NCBI RefSeq assembly: GCF_902497745.1
Contig: NZ_CABVHJ010000018.1
Span: forward strand, 1,428-53,036
From: Pseudomonas fluorescens
GTDB lineage: Bacteria > Pseudomonadota > Gammaproteobacteria > Pseudomonadales > Pseudomonadaceae
Length of the DNA: 51,609 nt
Direction: 5' to 3'
Part shown: positions 42,007-50,968 of the stretch, piece after piece
How the letters are laid out: every line of letters begins with the position of its first letter
Numbering within the stretch: the stretch's first letter is position 1
The notes under the pieces: generated by a model
The model's database searches: none
Seen by the model: the letters and a program-made list of their open reading frames with translations, nothing else
Told to the model about the DNA's origin: nothing
Translations under genes and position numbers: made by a program

Positions 42007-42624
42007 TTATTGCCCCAACTTGCGCGGTTGCCAGGTCTTGATCACCAGCGTGACGTCGAGGTCGGTGCCGTGCAGCTTGATGCGCTCGGGCAACCAGTAA
42101 CCATTTTGTTCGGTGTAAGCGGTGTATTCGACTTTCCAGCCATCCTGTTCGAGGTTGGCCAGACGGCTGTCGGCGTCCAGATTCAGGCGACTTTTACTGT
42201 CGGGAGCCGGCAGACCACGGACCCACCAGGCCAGATTCGACACCGGCAGTTTCCAGCCGAGCTGTTCTTCGAGCAGGGCTTCCGGGGACTGCGATTCATA
42301 GCGACCCTGGTTGGCGACTTCCAGCGACACCTTGCCCGGACGCCCGGTCAAACGTGCCGCGCCACGACCCAGCGGGCCGGACAGGCGAATGTCGTAATAG
42401 TCCTGACGCTGCAGCCAGAACAACGTGCCGCTACCGGAATCTTTCGGTGCGCGGATGCCGATCTTGCCGTCGATCTGCCAGCCATCGAGGCCGCTCAGCT
42501 GTTGTTTGTTCGCGGCCCATTGAGCCGGGCTGCCGTGGCCCTCGACCGATTCGCGAGTGCCAAAACCCGAGCAGCCAGCGAGCAGGGCGATGAAGCTGAA
42601 AACAATAACGTGGCGCAAAAACAT
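42007..42624 (-). CDS. lolB: Outer membrane lipoprotein receptor LolB
   Basis: The 205-residue precursor has a lipoprotein signal ending FIALLAGC (C18). The rest is an unclosed beta barrel with the LolB stretch DIRLSGPLGRGAARLTG and the protruding-loop region LGWKLPVSNLAWWVRGLP. LolB takes lipoproteins from LolA and inserts them in the inner leaflet of the outer membrane. It lies 3 bases after the TPR gene stop. Confidence 0.95.
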   Translation of the reverse strand: MFLRHVIVFSFIALLAGCSGFGTRESVEGHGSPAQWAANKQQLSGLDGWQIDGKIGIRAPKDSGSGTLFWLQRQDYYDIRLSGPLGRGAARLTGRPGKVSLEVANQGRYESQSPEALLEEQLGWKLPVSNLAWWVRGLPAPDSKSRLNLDADSRLANLEQDGWKVEYTAYTEQNGYWLPERIKLHGTDLDVTLVIKTWQPRKLGQ

Positions 42625-42627
42625 GAG

Positions 42628-44352
42628 TTAAAGAGTCTCGGATCCGGTCAGGCGCTTGATGGTGCTGCGCAGAATGGTGCTGTCGGGCTGATCCTTGAGG
42701 AATTTGCCCCAGATTTGTTTGGCTTCACGCTGGTTGCCCTTGGTCCACAACACTTCACCGAGGTGCGCGGCGACTTCGTGATCAGGGAAACGCTCCAGCG
42801 CCTGACGCAGATATTTCTCGGCGTCGTCCAGATTGCCCAGGCGGTAGTTCACCCAGCCGAGGCTGTCGAGTACGGCCGGGTCTTCCGGATTGATCTGATG
42901 CGCCTGCTCGATCAGCGCCTTGGCTTCAGCGTAGCGTGTGGTGCGGTCGGACAGGGTGTAGCCCAAAGCATTGAGTGCCATGGCGTTGTCCGGATCGCGC
43001 TTGATGATCAGGCGCAGGTCTTTTTCCATCTGCGCCAGGTCATTGCGTTTTTCCGCGAGCATGGCCCGGGTGTACAGCAGATTCAGATCGTCCGGATACT
43101 GCTGCAAGGCTGTCTGCAAGACTTTCCAAGCCTTGTCGTCCTGCTTGTTGGCCGACAGGGTTTCCGATTCGATCAGGTACAGCTGGATCGCATAGTCCGG
43201 TTGCTCGTCGCGTTGGGCGGCGAGTTTGCTTTGCGCTTCTGCGGTCTTGCCGTTGTTCATCAGAATATCGGCCTGACGCAATTGCGCCGGCAGATAATCG
43301 TTACCCGGGCCGACCTGGGCGTACTCGATGAGCGCGCCTTGCGGGTCGTTGCGTTCTTCAGCGATGCGCCCTAGGTTCAGGTGCGCCGAATCGACATGGC
43401 TTTCGCGAGCGATCAGGTCTTCCAAGTAACCTTTGGCCTCGTCCCACGCTTTGGCTTCCAGGCAGACCAAGGCCAGCGAGTAACGCAGTTCGTCGTCTTC
43501 CGGGTATTGCTGAACCAGGCTGGAGAACTCGGCCTTGGCGTCGTCCATCCGATCCTGTTCAACCAGCATGCGCGCGTAAGTCAGGCGCAGACGCTTGTCG
43601 TCCGGGTACTTCTTGATGCTTTTTTGCAGCAATGGCAGCGCTTCGTCGCCACGGTTCAGCAATTGCAGCAGGCGTGCACGGAGGAGAATCGGGGCAATTT
43701 CGCCTTCTTCCGGCGGGTGATCTTCGAGCAATGCCAGTGCGGCTTTGTTGTCGCCGTCCTGTTGCAGGAGCAGGGCCTTGCCGAAAATCAGCTGGCTGTT
43801 GTTCGGATGGCGCTGCAACAAACGGTCAAAACTTTTCATCAGGCCGTTGCGGGTTTCCTGATCGGTATCGGCGGCCGACAGCGCGAGAAAGTCGAAATGA
43901 GTGTCGCCCTTGCCCTGCAGGACTTTCTCCATATAGACCATGGAGTCGTCGTAACGCCCGGCGCGTGCCAGTTGCACGGCGGCGGCGCGTTGCGCTTCGA
44001 GGTCGTCCGGGGCGTTTTTTGCCCAGATCAGCGCGGTATCGAGGGCCGGTTGATCGGCGCCCAGATATTCGGCAATGCGGAATGCGCGTTCGGAGACGCC
44101 CGGATCCTGGGTATTGATGGCCTGGGTCACGTAGTTGTCCAGGGCAATATCGAAACGATTGCGCTGGCCAGCGAGTTCGGCGCTCAACAGACTGAAAACG
44201 GTTTCCTCGCTGAACGAGCTGTAAACCTTGGGCTTTTCAGGCGCGGGCGTGGTGTCTTCAACCGACGGCGTACCGTCCGGCGAAACGGGAGCCAAGGCCT
44301 GGCAGCCGCTGAGGAAGACAAAAGCGAGGAGCAACGCGGAAGATCTATTCAT
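42628..44352 (-). CDS. TPR-repeat outer-envelope lipoprotein
   Basis: The 574-residue protein has a lipoprotein signal ending LAFVFLSGC (C17), a Pro-rich linker, and then tetratricopeptide repeats over nearly its whole length, ending in a tandem such as YAEAKALIEQAHQINPEDPA followed by VLDSLGWVNYRLGNLDDAEK. TPR scaffolds hold protein partners. Its place at the head of the lolB-ispE operon suggests an envelope biogenesis role. Divergent from hemA across a REP-containing gap. The exact function is unknown. Confidence 0.88.
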   Translation of the reverse strand: MNRSSALLLAFVFLSGCQALAPVSPDGTPSVEDTTPAPEKPKVYSSFSEETVFSLLSAELAGQRNRFDIALDNYVTQAINTQDPGVSERAFRIAEYLGADQPALDTALIWAKNAPDDLEAQRAAAVQLARAGRYDDSMVYMEKVLQGKGDTHFDFLALSAADTDQETRNGLMKSFDRLLQRHPNNSQLIFGKALLLQQDGDNKAALALLEDHPPEEGEIAPILLRARLLQLLNRGDEALPLLQKSIKKYPDDKRLRLTYARMLVEQDRMDDAKAEFSSLVQQYPEDDELRYSLALVCLEAKAWDEAKGYLEDLIARESHVDSAHLNLGRIAEERNDPQGALIEYAQVGPGNDYLPAQLRQADILMNNGKTAEAQSKLAAQRDEQPDYAIQLYLIESETLSANKQDDKAWKVLQTALQQYPDDLNLLYTRAMLAEKRNDLAQMEKDLRLIIKRDPDNAMALNALGYTLSDRTTRYAEAKALIEQAHQINPEDPAVLDSLGWVNYRLGNLDDAEKYLRQALERFPDHEVAAHLGEVLWTKGNQREAKQIWGKFLKDQPDSTILRSTIKRLTGSETL

Positions 44353-44417
44353 ATAGGAAGAGGACGACTAACCTGCGGTCGGATCATCATGACACAAGCC
44401 TTCGGCCAAACATAACC

Positions 44418-44507
44418 GTAGGAGCTGCCGAAGGCTGCGATCTTTTGATCTTGCTGGTGATTCGAAAAACCACAATCAAAAGATCGCAGCCTGCGGCAGC
44501 TCCTGCA
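44418..44507. repeat. REP doublet, family A copy 4
   Basis: GTAGGAGCTGCCGAAGGCTG with GCGATCTTTTGATCTT on the left, and ATCAAAAGATCGCAGCCTGC with GGCAGCTCCTGC on the right. It lies in the divergent gap between the TPR gene and hemA, 118 bases before the hemA start. The right arm has two changes compared with copy 1. Confidence 0.9.
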
Positions 44508-44625
44508 AGGAACCAAATTGTGCCCATTATAGGGACTGACGATTGGGACAATAGTCAGCGGTAGTTGTTCTGAATCTTTCGAAGTAGGACAATTGCCGGC
44601 TTCACGTCACCATCAGCGACCTTGA

Positions 44626-45912
44626 ATGGCCTTCCTTGCACTCGGTATCAACCACAAGACTGCGTCAGTAGACGTCCGCGAGCGCGTGGCTTTTACTCCT
44701 GAACAGCTGGTGGAGGCCTTGCAGCAGCTCTGCCGACTGACCGACAGCCGCGAAGCTGCGATCCTCTCCACCTGCAATCGCAGTGAGCTTTATATAGAAC
44801 AGGATCAGCTTTCTGCCGATATCGTGCTGCGCTGGCTGGCCGACTATCACCATTTAAGCCTCGATGAGCTGCGCGCGAGTGCTTATGTGCATGAAGATGA
44901 TGCGGCAGTTCGTCACATGATGCGCGTCGCCTCCGGGCTCGACTCGCTGGTGCTGGGCGAACCGCAGATTCTCGGTCAGATGAAATCGGCCTATGCCGTG
45001 GCCCGTGAGGCCGGCACCATCGGCCCGCTGCTGGGGCGACTGTTTCAAGCGACATTCAATGCCGCCAAGCAGGTGCGCACCGACACTGCCATCGGTGAAA
45101 ACCCGGTATCGGTGGCGTTTGCCGCGGTCAGCCTGGCGAAACAGATTTTCAGTGATTTGCAGCGCAGTCAGGCTCTGCTGATCGGCGCCGGCGAGACCAT
45201 TACCCTGGTCGCCCGTCATTTGCACGAGCTGGGCGTCAAGCGCATCGTCGTTGCCAACCGCACGCTGGAACGCGCCAGTCTGCTGGCCGAACAGTTTGGT
45301 GCTCACGCGGTGTTGCTGTCGGACATCCCGGCAGAACTGGTACGCAGCGACATCGTGATCAGTTCGACTGCCAGTCAGTTGCCGATTCTCGGCAAGGGCG
45401 CGGTCGAGAGTGCGCTGAAGCTGCGCAAGCACAAACCGATCTTCATGGTCGACATCGCCGTTCCCCGCGATATCGAGCCGGAAGTCGGCGAGTTGGACGA
45501 CGTTTACCTCTACAGCGTCGACGATCTCCACGAAGTAGTCGCCGAAAACCTCAAGAGCCGTCAGGGTGCAGCGCAAGCCGCCGAAGAGATGGTTTCGGTC
45601 GGCGCCGACGATTTCATGGTGCGCCTGCGCGAGCTGGCGGCGGTCGACGTGCTCAAGGCCTATCGTCAACAGAGCGAACGCCTGCGCGACGAGGAACTGC
45701 AAAAGGCCCTGCGTCTGCTGGCCAACGGCGGCAACGCTGAAGACGTGCTCGGGCAACTGGCCCGTGGCCTGACCAATAAACTGTTGCATGCCCCGAGCGT
45801 GCAGCTGAAAAAGCTTTCTGCCGAAGGCCGCCTCGATGCGCTGGCCATGGCCCAGGAACTCTTTGCCCTTGAGGGCTCACCGGATAGTTTTTCGGATAAA
45901 AAACCGCAATGA
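44626..45912 (+). CDS. hemA: Glutamyl-tRNA reductase
   Basis: The 428-residue enzyme reduces glutamyl-tRNA to glutamate semialdehyde, the first committed step of tetrapyrrole synthesis. C50 in LSTCNRSELY is the thioester nucleophile, at the same number as in E. coli. The NADPH domain has LLIGAGETITLVARHLHE and ANRTLERASLLAEQFG, and a helical dimerisation domain closes the protein. It heads a plus-strand operon; its last codon overlaps prfA by 4 bases. Confidence 0.97.
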   Translation: MAFLALGINHKTASVDVRERVAFTPEQLVEALQQLCRLTDSREAAILSTCNRSELYIEQDQLSADIVLRWLADYHHLSLDELRASAYVHEDDAAVRHMMRVASGLDSLVLGEPQILGQMKSAYAVAREAGTIGPLLGRLFQATFNAAKQVRTDTAIGENPVSVAFAAVSLAKQIFSDLQRSQALLIGAGETITLVARHLHELGVKRIVVANRTLERASLLAEQFGAHAVLLSDIPAELVRSDIVISSTASQLPILGKGAVESALKLRKHKPIFMVDIAVPRDIEPEVGELDDVYLYSVDDLHEVVAENLKSRQGAAQAAEEMVSVGADDFMVRLRELAAVDVLKAYRQQSERLRDEELQKALRLLANGGNAEDVLGQLARGLTNKLLHAPSVQLKKLSAEGRLDALAMAQELFALEGSPDSFSDKKPQ

Positions 45913-46991
45913 AAGCGTCACTGCTCAACAAGCTGGATGTCCTCCAGGACCGTTTCGAGGAACTGACCGCGCTGCTCGGCGACGGCGAAGTCATTGCCGA
46001 TCAGACCCGGTTCCGCGCCTATTCCAAGGAATACGCCGAACTCGAGCCGGTCGTGCAGGCCTATAAAAAGCTGCTCAGCGTACAAAGCGATCTTGAAGGT
46101 GCCCAGGCGCTGCTCAAGGACAGCGACCCGGACATGCGTGAAATGGCCGTGGAAGAAGTCCGCGAAGCCAAGGAATTGCTGATCACCCTGGAAGGCGATC
46201 TGCAACGCATGTTGCTGCCCAAGGATCCGAATGACGGGCGTAACGTCTTTCTCGAAATTCGTGCCGGTACCGGTGGCGACGAGGCGGCGATCTTCTCTGG
46301 CGACCTGTTCCGCATGTACTCGCGTTACGCCGAGCGACGTGGCTGGCGCGTGGAGATCCTTTCGGCAAACGAAGGCGAACACGGTGGCTATAAAGAAGTC
46401 ATCGCCCGCATCGAAGGCGACAACGTTTACGGCAAGCTGAAGTTCGAATCCGGCGCACACCGCGTACAGCGTGTACCCGCCACCGAATCCCAGGGCCGTA
46501 TCCACACCTCGGCCTGCACCGTGGCGGTGTTACCCGAGCCGGACGAGCGCGAAGCCATCGAGATCAATCCGGCGGATTTGCGCGTCGACACTTACCGCTC
46601 CTCCGGGGCCGGTGGTCAGCACGTCAACACCACCGACTCGGCGATCCGCATCACGCACATACCGACCGGTACCGTCGTCGAATGTCAGGAAGAACGTTCC
46701 CAGCACAAGAACCGCGCCCGGGCGATGGCCTGGCTGTCGGCCAAACTCAACGATCAGCAAAACGCAGCGGCGGCGAACGCCATCGCCAGCGAGCGTAAAT
46801 TGCTGGTCGGTTCCGGCGACCGTTCCGAGCGCATTCGCACCTATAACTTTGCCCAAGGCCGGGTGACAGACCATCGCGTCAACCTGACCCTGTACTCGCT
46901 GGACGAAATTCTTGCCGGTGGCGTTGAAGCAGTGATCGAGCCGTTGCTGGCTGAACACCAGGCTGACCAACTCGCAGCGATAGGTGAATAA
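45909..46991 (+). CDS. prfA: Peptide chain release factor 1
   Basis: The 360-residue factor recognises UAA and UAG stops. It has the anticodon-like PAT in RVPATESQGRIHTSA and the GGQ catalytic motif in SSGAGGQHVNTTDSAIR. Start overlaps hemA stop by 4 bases (ATGA). The downstream prmC encodes the enzyme that methylates the Gln of GGQ. Confidence 0.97.
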   Translation: MKASLLNKLDVLQDRFEELTALLGDGEVIADQTRFRAYSKEYAELEPVVQAYKKLLSVQSDLEGAQALLKDSDPDMREMAVEEVREAKELLITLEGDLQRMLLPKDPNDGRNVFLEIRAGTGGDEAAIFSGDLFRMYSRYAERRGWRVEILSANEGEHGGYKEVIARIEGDNVYGKLKFESGAHRVQRVPATESQGRIHTSACTVAVLPEPDEREAIEINPADLRVDTYRSSGAGGQHVNTTDSAIRITHIPTGTVVECQEERSQHKNRARAMAWLSAKLNDQQNAAAANAIASERKLLVGSGDRSERIRTYNFAQGRVTDHRVNLTLYSLDEILAGGVEAVIEPLLAEHQADQLAAIGE

Positions 46992-47822
46992 ATGACCATC
47001 ATCGCCAGCCTGTTGCGCGCCGCCGAACTGCCGGACTCGCCCACCGCACGTCTGGACGCCGAGTTGCTACTGGCGGCGGCGTTGGGCAAGTCACGCAGCT
47101 TTCTGCACACCTGGCCCGAGCGCATCGTGCCGAGTGACGCGGCGCTGACGTTCGCCGAATACTTGCAACGTCGCCGTGGCGGTGAGCCGGTGGCCTATAT
47201 TCTCGGTCAGCAGGGTTTCTGGAAACTCGATCTGGAAGTCGCGCCGCACACGCTGATCCCGCGCCCGGACACCGAATTGCTGGTGGAAGCGGCGCTGGAA
47301 TTACTCCCCGCGACGCCGGCCAAAGTACTCGATCTCGGCACGGGCAGTGGCGCGATTGCTTTGGCCTTGGCCAGCGAGCGTCCGGGGTGGAAAGTCACTG
47401 CGGTGGATCGCGTGCTCGAAGCCGTGGCCCTCGCTGAACGTAATCGTCAGCGTCTGCATTTGAACAACGCCACGGTCCTGAGCAGCCATTGGTTCAGCGC
47501 GCTGGAAGATCAGCGTTTCCAGTTGATCATCAGCAACCCGCCGTACATTGCTGCCGCCGATCCGCATCTGGTCGAAGGCGATGTGCGTTTCGAACCGGCC
47601 AGTGCGCTGGTCGCCGGTGAAGACGGGCTCGATGATCTGCGCTTGATCGTTGCGCAGGCGCCGGATCACCTGGAGGCCGCTGGCTGGTTGATGCTCGAGC
47701 ACGGCTATGATCAAGCCGAAGCCGTCCGCGACTTGCTGCTCACGCGCGGTTTCGAAGAAGTCCACAGCCGCACCGATCTGGGCGGTCATCAACGCATCAG
47801 TCTGGGGCGCCTGCCGTGCTGA
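46992..47822 (+). CDS. prmC: Release factor glutamine methyltransferase PrmC
   Basis: The 276-residue protein has an N-terminal helical domain for release factor binding and a Rossmann methyltransferase domain with LDLGTGSGAIALALASERPG for S-adenosylmethionine and the NPPYIAA active-site motif that holds the glutamine. Its ATG follows the prfA stop with no gap. The enzyme methylates the GGQ glutamine of RF1 and RF2. Confidence 0.96.
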   Translation: MTIIASLLRAAELPDSPTARLDAELLLAAALGKSRSFLHTWPERIVPSDAALTFAEYLQRRRGGEPVAYILGQQGFWKLDLEVAPHTLIPRPDTELLVEAALELLPATPAKVLDLGTGSGAIALALASERPGWKVTAVDRVLEAVALAERNRQRLHLNNATVLSSHWFSALEDQRFQLIISNPPYIAAADPHLVEGDVRFEPASALVAGEDGLDDLRLIVAQAPDHLEAAGWLMLEHGYDQAEAVRDLLLTRGFEEVHSRTDLGGHQRISLGRLPC

Positions 47823-48571
47823 ATGATCAGGAGTTGCTGCGCTACAGCCGGCAGATTCTGCTGCAACACATCGACATCGACGGGCAATTGAAGCTCAAGG
47901 ACAGTCGCGTGCTGATCGTCGGCCTTGGCGGTCTCGGTGCGCCGGTTGCCTTGTATCTGGCCGCGGCGGGTGTCGGTGAAATGCATCTGGCGGATTTCGA
48001 CACGGTCGATCTGACCAACCTGCAACGCCAGATCATCCATGACACCGACAGCGTCGGCATGAGCAAGGTCGACTCGGCGCTCAAGCGTCTGACCGCGATC
48101 AATCCAGAAATCCAACTGATCCCTCATCGTCAGGCGCTGGACGAGGATTCTCTCGCCGCAGCCGTGGCAGCGGTGGATCTGGTGCTCGACTGTTCCGATA
48201 ATTTCTCCACCCGCGAAGCGGTCAACGCTGCGTGTGTAGCTGCGTGTAAACCGTTGGTCAGCGGCGCGGCGATTCGACTCGAAGGGCAGTTGTCGGTGTT
48301 CGACCCGCGTCGCGCCGAGAGCCCCTGCTACCACTGCTTGTACGGGCACGGCAGCGAAGCCGAACTGACCTGCAGCGAGGCCGGTGTGGTCGGTCCGCTG
48401 GTCGGTCTGGTCGGCAGCCTGCAGGCGCTGGAAGCCTTGAAGGTGCTGGTCGGTTTCGGCGAACCGCTGGTGGGGCGCCTGCTGTTGATCGATGCCTTGG
48501 GTTCGCGTTTCCGCGAGCTGCGCGTCAAGCGTGATCCGGGTTGCAGCGTTTGTGGTTCGCGCCATGCGTGA
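47816..48571 (+). CDS. moeB: MoeB/ThiF-type adenylyltransferase
   Basis: The 251-residue E1-like enzyme has LIVGLGGLGAPVALYLAAAG for ATP, LTNLQRQIIHD, and four zinc cysteines (CYHC near 163 and CSVC near 244). MoeB adenylates the C terminus of MoaD, the molybdopterin synthase small subunit; ThiF-type members do the same for ThiS, and sequence alone leaves some doubt. It starts at a GTG overlapping the prmC stop by 7 bases. No other molybdopterin gene lies in the window. Confidence 0.9.
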   Translation: MLNDQELLRYSRQILLQHIDIDGQLKLKDSRVLIVGLGGLGAPVALYLAAAGVGEMHLADFDTVDLTNLQRQIIHDTDSVGMSKVDSALKRLTAINPEIQLIPHRQALDEDSLAAAVAAVDLVLDCSDNFSTREAVNAACVAACKPLVSGAAIRLEGQLSVFDPRRAESPCYHCLYGHGSEAELTCSEAGVVGPLVGLVGSLQALEALKVLVGFGEPLVGRLLLIDALGSRFRELRVKRDPGCSVCGSRHA

Positions 48572-49355
48572 AGCGCCGATCGGCGTGTTCGACTCCGGCG
48601 TCGGCGGCTTGTCGGTGCTGGCGGAAATCCAGCGTTTGCTGCCCAATGAATCGCTGCTCTATGTCGCTGATTGCGGGCACATTCCCTACGGAGAGAAAAC
48701 CCCGGAGTTCATCCGCCAGCGCTGCAGTGTGATGGCCGGGTTTTTCCGTGAGCAGGGTGCCAAGGCCTTGGTGCTGGCCTGCAATACGGCCACGGTTGCC
48801 GGCGTTGCCGATTTGCGCCGCGACTTTCCTGACTGGCCGATTGTCGGCATGGAGCCTGCGGTCAAACCTGCCGCCGCCGCGACCCGCAGCGGTGTGGTCG
48901 GCGTGCTCGCCACCACCGGCACGTTGCAGAGCGCCAAGTTCGCTGCGTTGCTGGATCGTTTCGCCACTGACGTTCGCGTAATCACCCAGCCGTGTCCCGG
49001 CCTGGTCGAGTTGATTGAAAGCGGCGATCTGCATAGCGCCGAGTTGCGCCAGTTGCTGCAAGGCTATGTCGAGCCGCTGTTGGCCAGCGGTTGCGACACG
49101 ATTATTCTGGGCTGCACCCACTATCCCTTTCTCAAGCCGATGCTCAAGTCGATGATCCCTGCGGACATCAGCCTGATCGATACCGGTGCTGCTGTAGCGC
49201 GGCAACTTCAGCGCCTTTTGGCAGAGCGCGATTTGCTCGCTGCCGGCCCGAACCAGCCGGTCAGATTCTGGACCAGTGCTGATCCCGCGTATTTCAAAAA
49301 CATCCTGCCACTGCTCGGACAAAACGCTGGCGAAGTACAAAACTTCGACTTGTAA
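48564..49355 (+). CDS. murI: Glutamate racemase
   Basis: The 263-residue enzyme makes D-glutamate for peptidoglycan. It has D10 and S11 in GVFDSGVGGLSVL, C73 in ACNTATVAG and C184 in GCTHYPFL, the two catalytic cysteines. I chose ATG 48564, overlapping the moeB stop by 8 bases; a longer frame upstream runs over moeB and has no family content. It ends the tight hemA operon. Confidence 0.96.
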   Translation: MREAPIGVFDSGVGGLSVLAEIQRLLPNESLLYVADCGHIPYGEKTPEFIRQRCSVMAGFFREQGAKALVLACNTATVAGVADLRRDFPDWPIVGMEPAVKPAAAATRSGVVGVLATTGTLQSAKFAALLDRFATDVRVITQPCPGLVELIESGDLHSAELRQLLQGYVEPLLASGCDTIILGCTHYPFLKPMLKSMIPADISLIDTGAAVARQLQRLLAERDLLAAGPNQPVRFWTSADPAYFKNILPLLGQNAGEVQNFDL

Positions 49356-49385
49356 AAAAATTGTGAAATAACTAAAAAATCAGCT

Positions 49386-49413
49386 GAACTTCTGAGCAGG
49401 CGCTAGCTTCTAT
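49386..49413 (+). promoter_or_regulatory. Candidate AlgU/RpoE-type promoter of pagL
   Basis: GAACTT (49386-49391) is a perfect -35 for the AlgU/RpoE sigma family, followed after 17 bases by TCTAT (49409-49413), close to the -10 consensus TCTGA. It would give a short leader of about 50 bases before pagL. Envelope-stress control of a lipid A deacylase would make sense. Unproven. Confidence 0.45.
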
Positions 49414-49467
49414 AGCGAAGAGTTATCTAGAAAACCAAACGATCGTTCCGGAAAAGGAAGTTTCAAC

Positions 49468-49986
49468 GTGAAGCGACTATTCTGCTTGGCCGCGATTGCG
49501 GCCGCACTGATGGGGCAAAGTATTACTGCACAAGCGGCAGGTGTTGAGTTTGCGGTGGGGGCCACTAGCGATTCGACCATGACGTACCGTTTGGGCATGA
49601 ATTTCGACTGGGACAAGAGCTGGCTGCAAAGTGACGTCGGTCGCCTGACCGGTTACTGGAGCGGGGCTTACACCTACTGGGAGGGTGACAAGACCTCCAG
49701 TAACAACAGCTTGTCGTTCTCGCCGGTATTCGTTTACGAGTTCGCCGGTCAGTCGGTGAAACCGTATGTCGAAGCGGGGATTGGCGTGGCGGCGTTCTCC
49801 AATACCAAGTACGAATCCAACAATCTCGGCGGTTCTTTCCAGTTTGAAGACCGCCTCGGTTTTGGTCTGCGTTTCAATGGCGGGCATGAAGTCGGGATTC
49901 GTGCGACGCACTATTCCAACGCCGGCCTGGCCAGTGACAACGACGGTGTAGAAAGTTACGCGCTGCATTACACGATGCCGTTGTAA
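49468..49986 (+). CDS. pagL: Lipid A 3-O-deacylase PagL
   Basis: The 172-residue outer membrane protein has a Sec signal (cleavage near 23) and a small beta barrel with C-terminal aromatic-rich strands. The catalytic set of PagL is visible: H148 and S150 in ATHYSNAGL and E162 in DGVESYAL, with the same spacing as the P. aeruginosa enzyme. It removes the 3-position acyl chain of lipid A and lowers its immune activity. Translation starts at GTG 49468 with AAGGAAG upstream. It follows murI, as I recall in P. aeruginosa. Confidence 0.93.
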   Translation: MKRLFCLAAIAAALMGQSITAQAAGVEFAVGATSDSTMTYRLGMNFDWDKSWLQSDVGRLTGYWSGAYTYWEGDKTSSNNSLSFSPVFVYEFAGQSVKPYVEAGIGVAAFSNTKYESNNLGGSFQFEDRLGFGLRFNGGHEVGIRATHYSNAGLASDNDGVESYALHYTMPL

Positions 49987-50005
49987 CGGATACACGCCTC
50001 ACCCC

Positions 50006-50095
50006 TGTGGGAGCGAGCTTGCTCGCGAAAGCTATTTCATATTCAACGATGATGTTGAATGAAAGACCGCCTTCGCGAGCAAGCTCGCTCCCACA
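50006..50095. repeat. REP doublet, family B copy 4
   Basis: TGTGGGAGCGAGCTTGCTCG and CGAGCAAGCTCGCTCCCACA are the arms; the spacer holds a further hairpin (TTCATATTCAAC / GTTGAATGAA). It lies between the convergent pagL and YkgJ-type genes, where it may end both transcripts. Confidence 0.92.
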
Positions 50096-50118
50096 GTTGT
50101 TTTCAGTGAACTCAAAAA

Positions 50119-50424
50119 TCAGCGGTAGGCGGTCGTGATGCCTTTGCGTTCTTCAATGCACTCCGGCGCGCCCATTTCGAACTCGCGGCAAATCAGCGGA
50201 CGCTTTTCGTAAATCGTGCACATCATCGTGTCGCGATCCAGCGCCGCACACCAACCGTCGTCCAGACGCAACATCACCTCGCCGCCCCATTCATCGGTAT
50301 CGATAAAGCGATCAGGCACGCCAGTGTCGGTGATCAGCATCACTTCGAGCTGACAGCAGCAGGCTGCGCAGGTCGAGCAGGTGACGGCAGGCTCGGTGAT
50401 TTGCTGGTGGGGAATGGTTTTCAT
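50119..50424 (-). CDS. YkgJ-family cysteine cluster protein
   Basis: The 101-residue protein has the zinc/iron-binding cysteine pattern of the YkgJ family: CSTCAACCCQLEV near 16-28, then GWCAALDRDTMMCTIYEKRP and LICREF. Function unknown in general; the cysteines suggest a bound metal or cluster. I chose ATG 50424, since the 27 residues upstream have no family content. It is 52 bases after the DUF2878 gene on the same strand, so the two may be cotranscribed. Confidence 0.85.
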   Translation of the reverse strand: MKTIPHQQITEPAVTCSTCAACCCQLEVMLITDTGVPDRFIDTDEWGGEVMLRLDDGWCAALDRDTMMCTIYEKRPLICREFEMGAPECIEERKGITTAYR

Positions 50425-50476
50425 GGCGGCAGTGTAAGGCAGTGGCGGTCGTGCGTGTGAAAGGTCTGACAGACGC

Positions 50477-50968
50477 TCAGTGCGCCAGCCGCCGCGCCAT
50501 CGCATGCAGTAGCGGAAACAGCAGCGCCCAGAGCAGGCCGATGCCGATCAGTGTCGGCAGTTCACCATAGGGAAATTGCACTCCGGCCAAGCGTCCGCCA
50601 GCGTAATACGATAGCGCACCGCCAACTGCGCCCAGCACACTGGCCAGCCACCACGGCCGGGCGCTCCAGGCCAGGCAATGGCGCAAGGTGGTTGCGAGTA
50701 ATGCCCAGAGCAACATCAGCCACAGCGGAATCAGCGGCGATTGATCCTGAAACTCGAACACCCCAACACCACGCAACACACTGTCCACCGCCGTGCCGAC
50801 AATCACCACGCTCAAAATCAAACGGCCTTCAGCCGCCCAACTGCTGATCCAGCGCAGATGAATCACCAGCACCGCCAACGCCAGCAACAACCACAAGCTG
50901 TTGCCGCCGAGTACGCAGGTCAGCCAGCCGAGCTGGAACAGCACGGCATTGGCAACACGCTCAAGCAT
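50477..50968 (-). CDS. DUF2878 inner membrane protein
   Basis: The 163-residue, very hydrophobic protein has about five membrane segments and the DUF2878 phrase FQLGWLTCVLGGNSLWLLLA near the N terminus. It overlaps the end of the CFA-synthase-like gene by 8 bases. Such proteins are commonly clustered with CFA-like methyltransferases in proteobacteria, so it may act in the same lipid modification. Function unproven. Confidence 0.82.
   Translation of the reverse strand: MLERVANAVLFQLGWLTCVLGGNSLWLLLALAVLVIHLRWISSWAAEGRLILSVVIVGTAVDSVLRGVGVFEFQDQSPLIPLWLMLLWALLATTLRHCLAWSARPWWLASVLGAVGGALSYYAGGRLAGVQFPYGELPTLIGIGLLWALLFPLLHAMARRLAH

Noticed and set aside
41485..43374. 629-residue open frame on the plus strand over ispE, lolB and the TPR gene
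   Set aside because: Shadow of three well supported minus-strand genes in GC-rich DNA.
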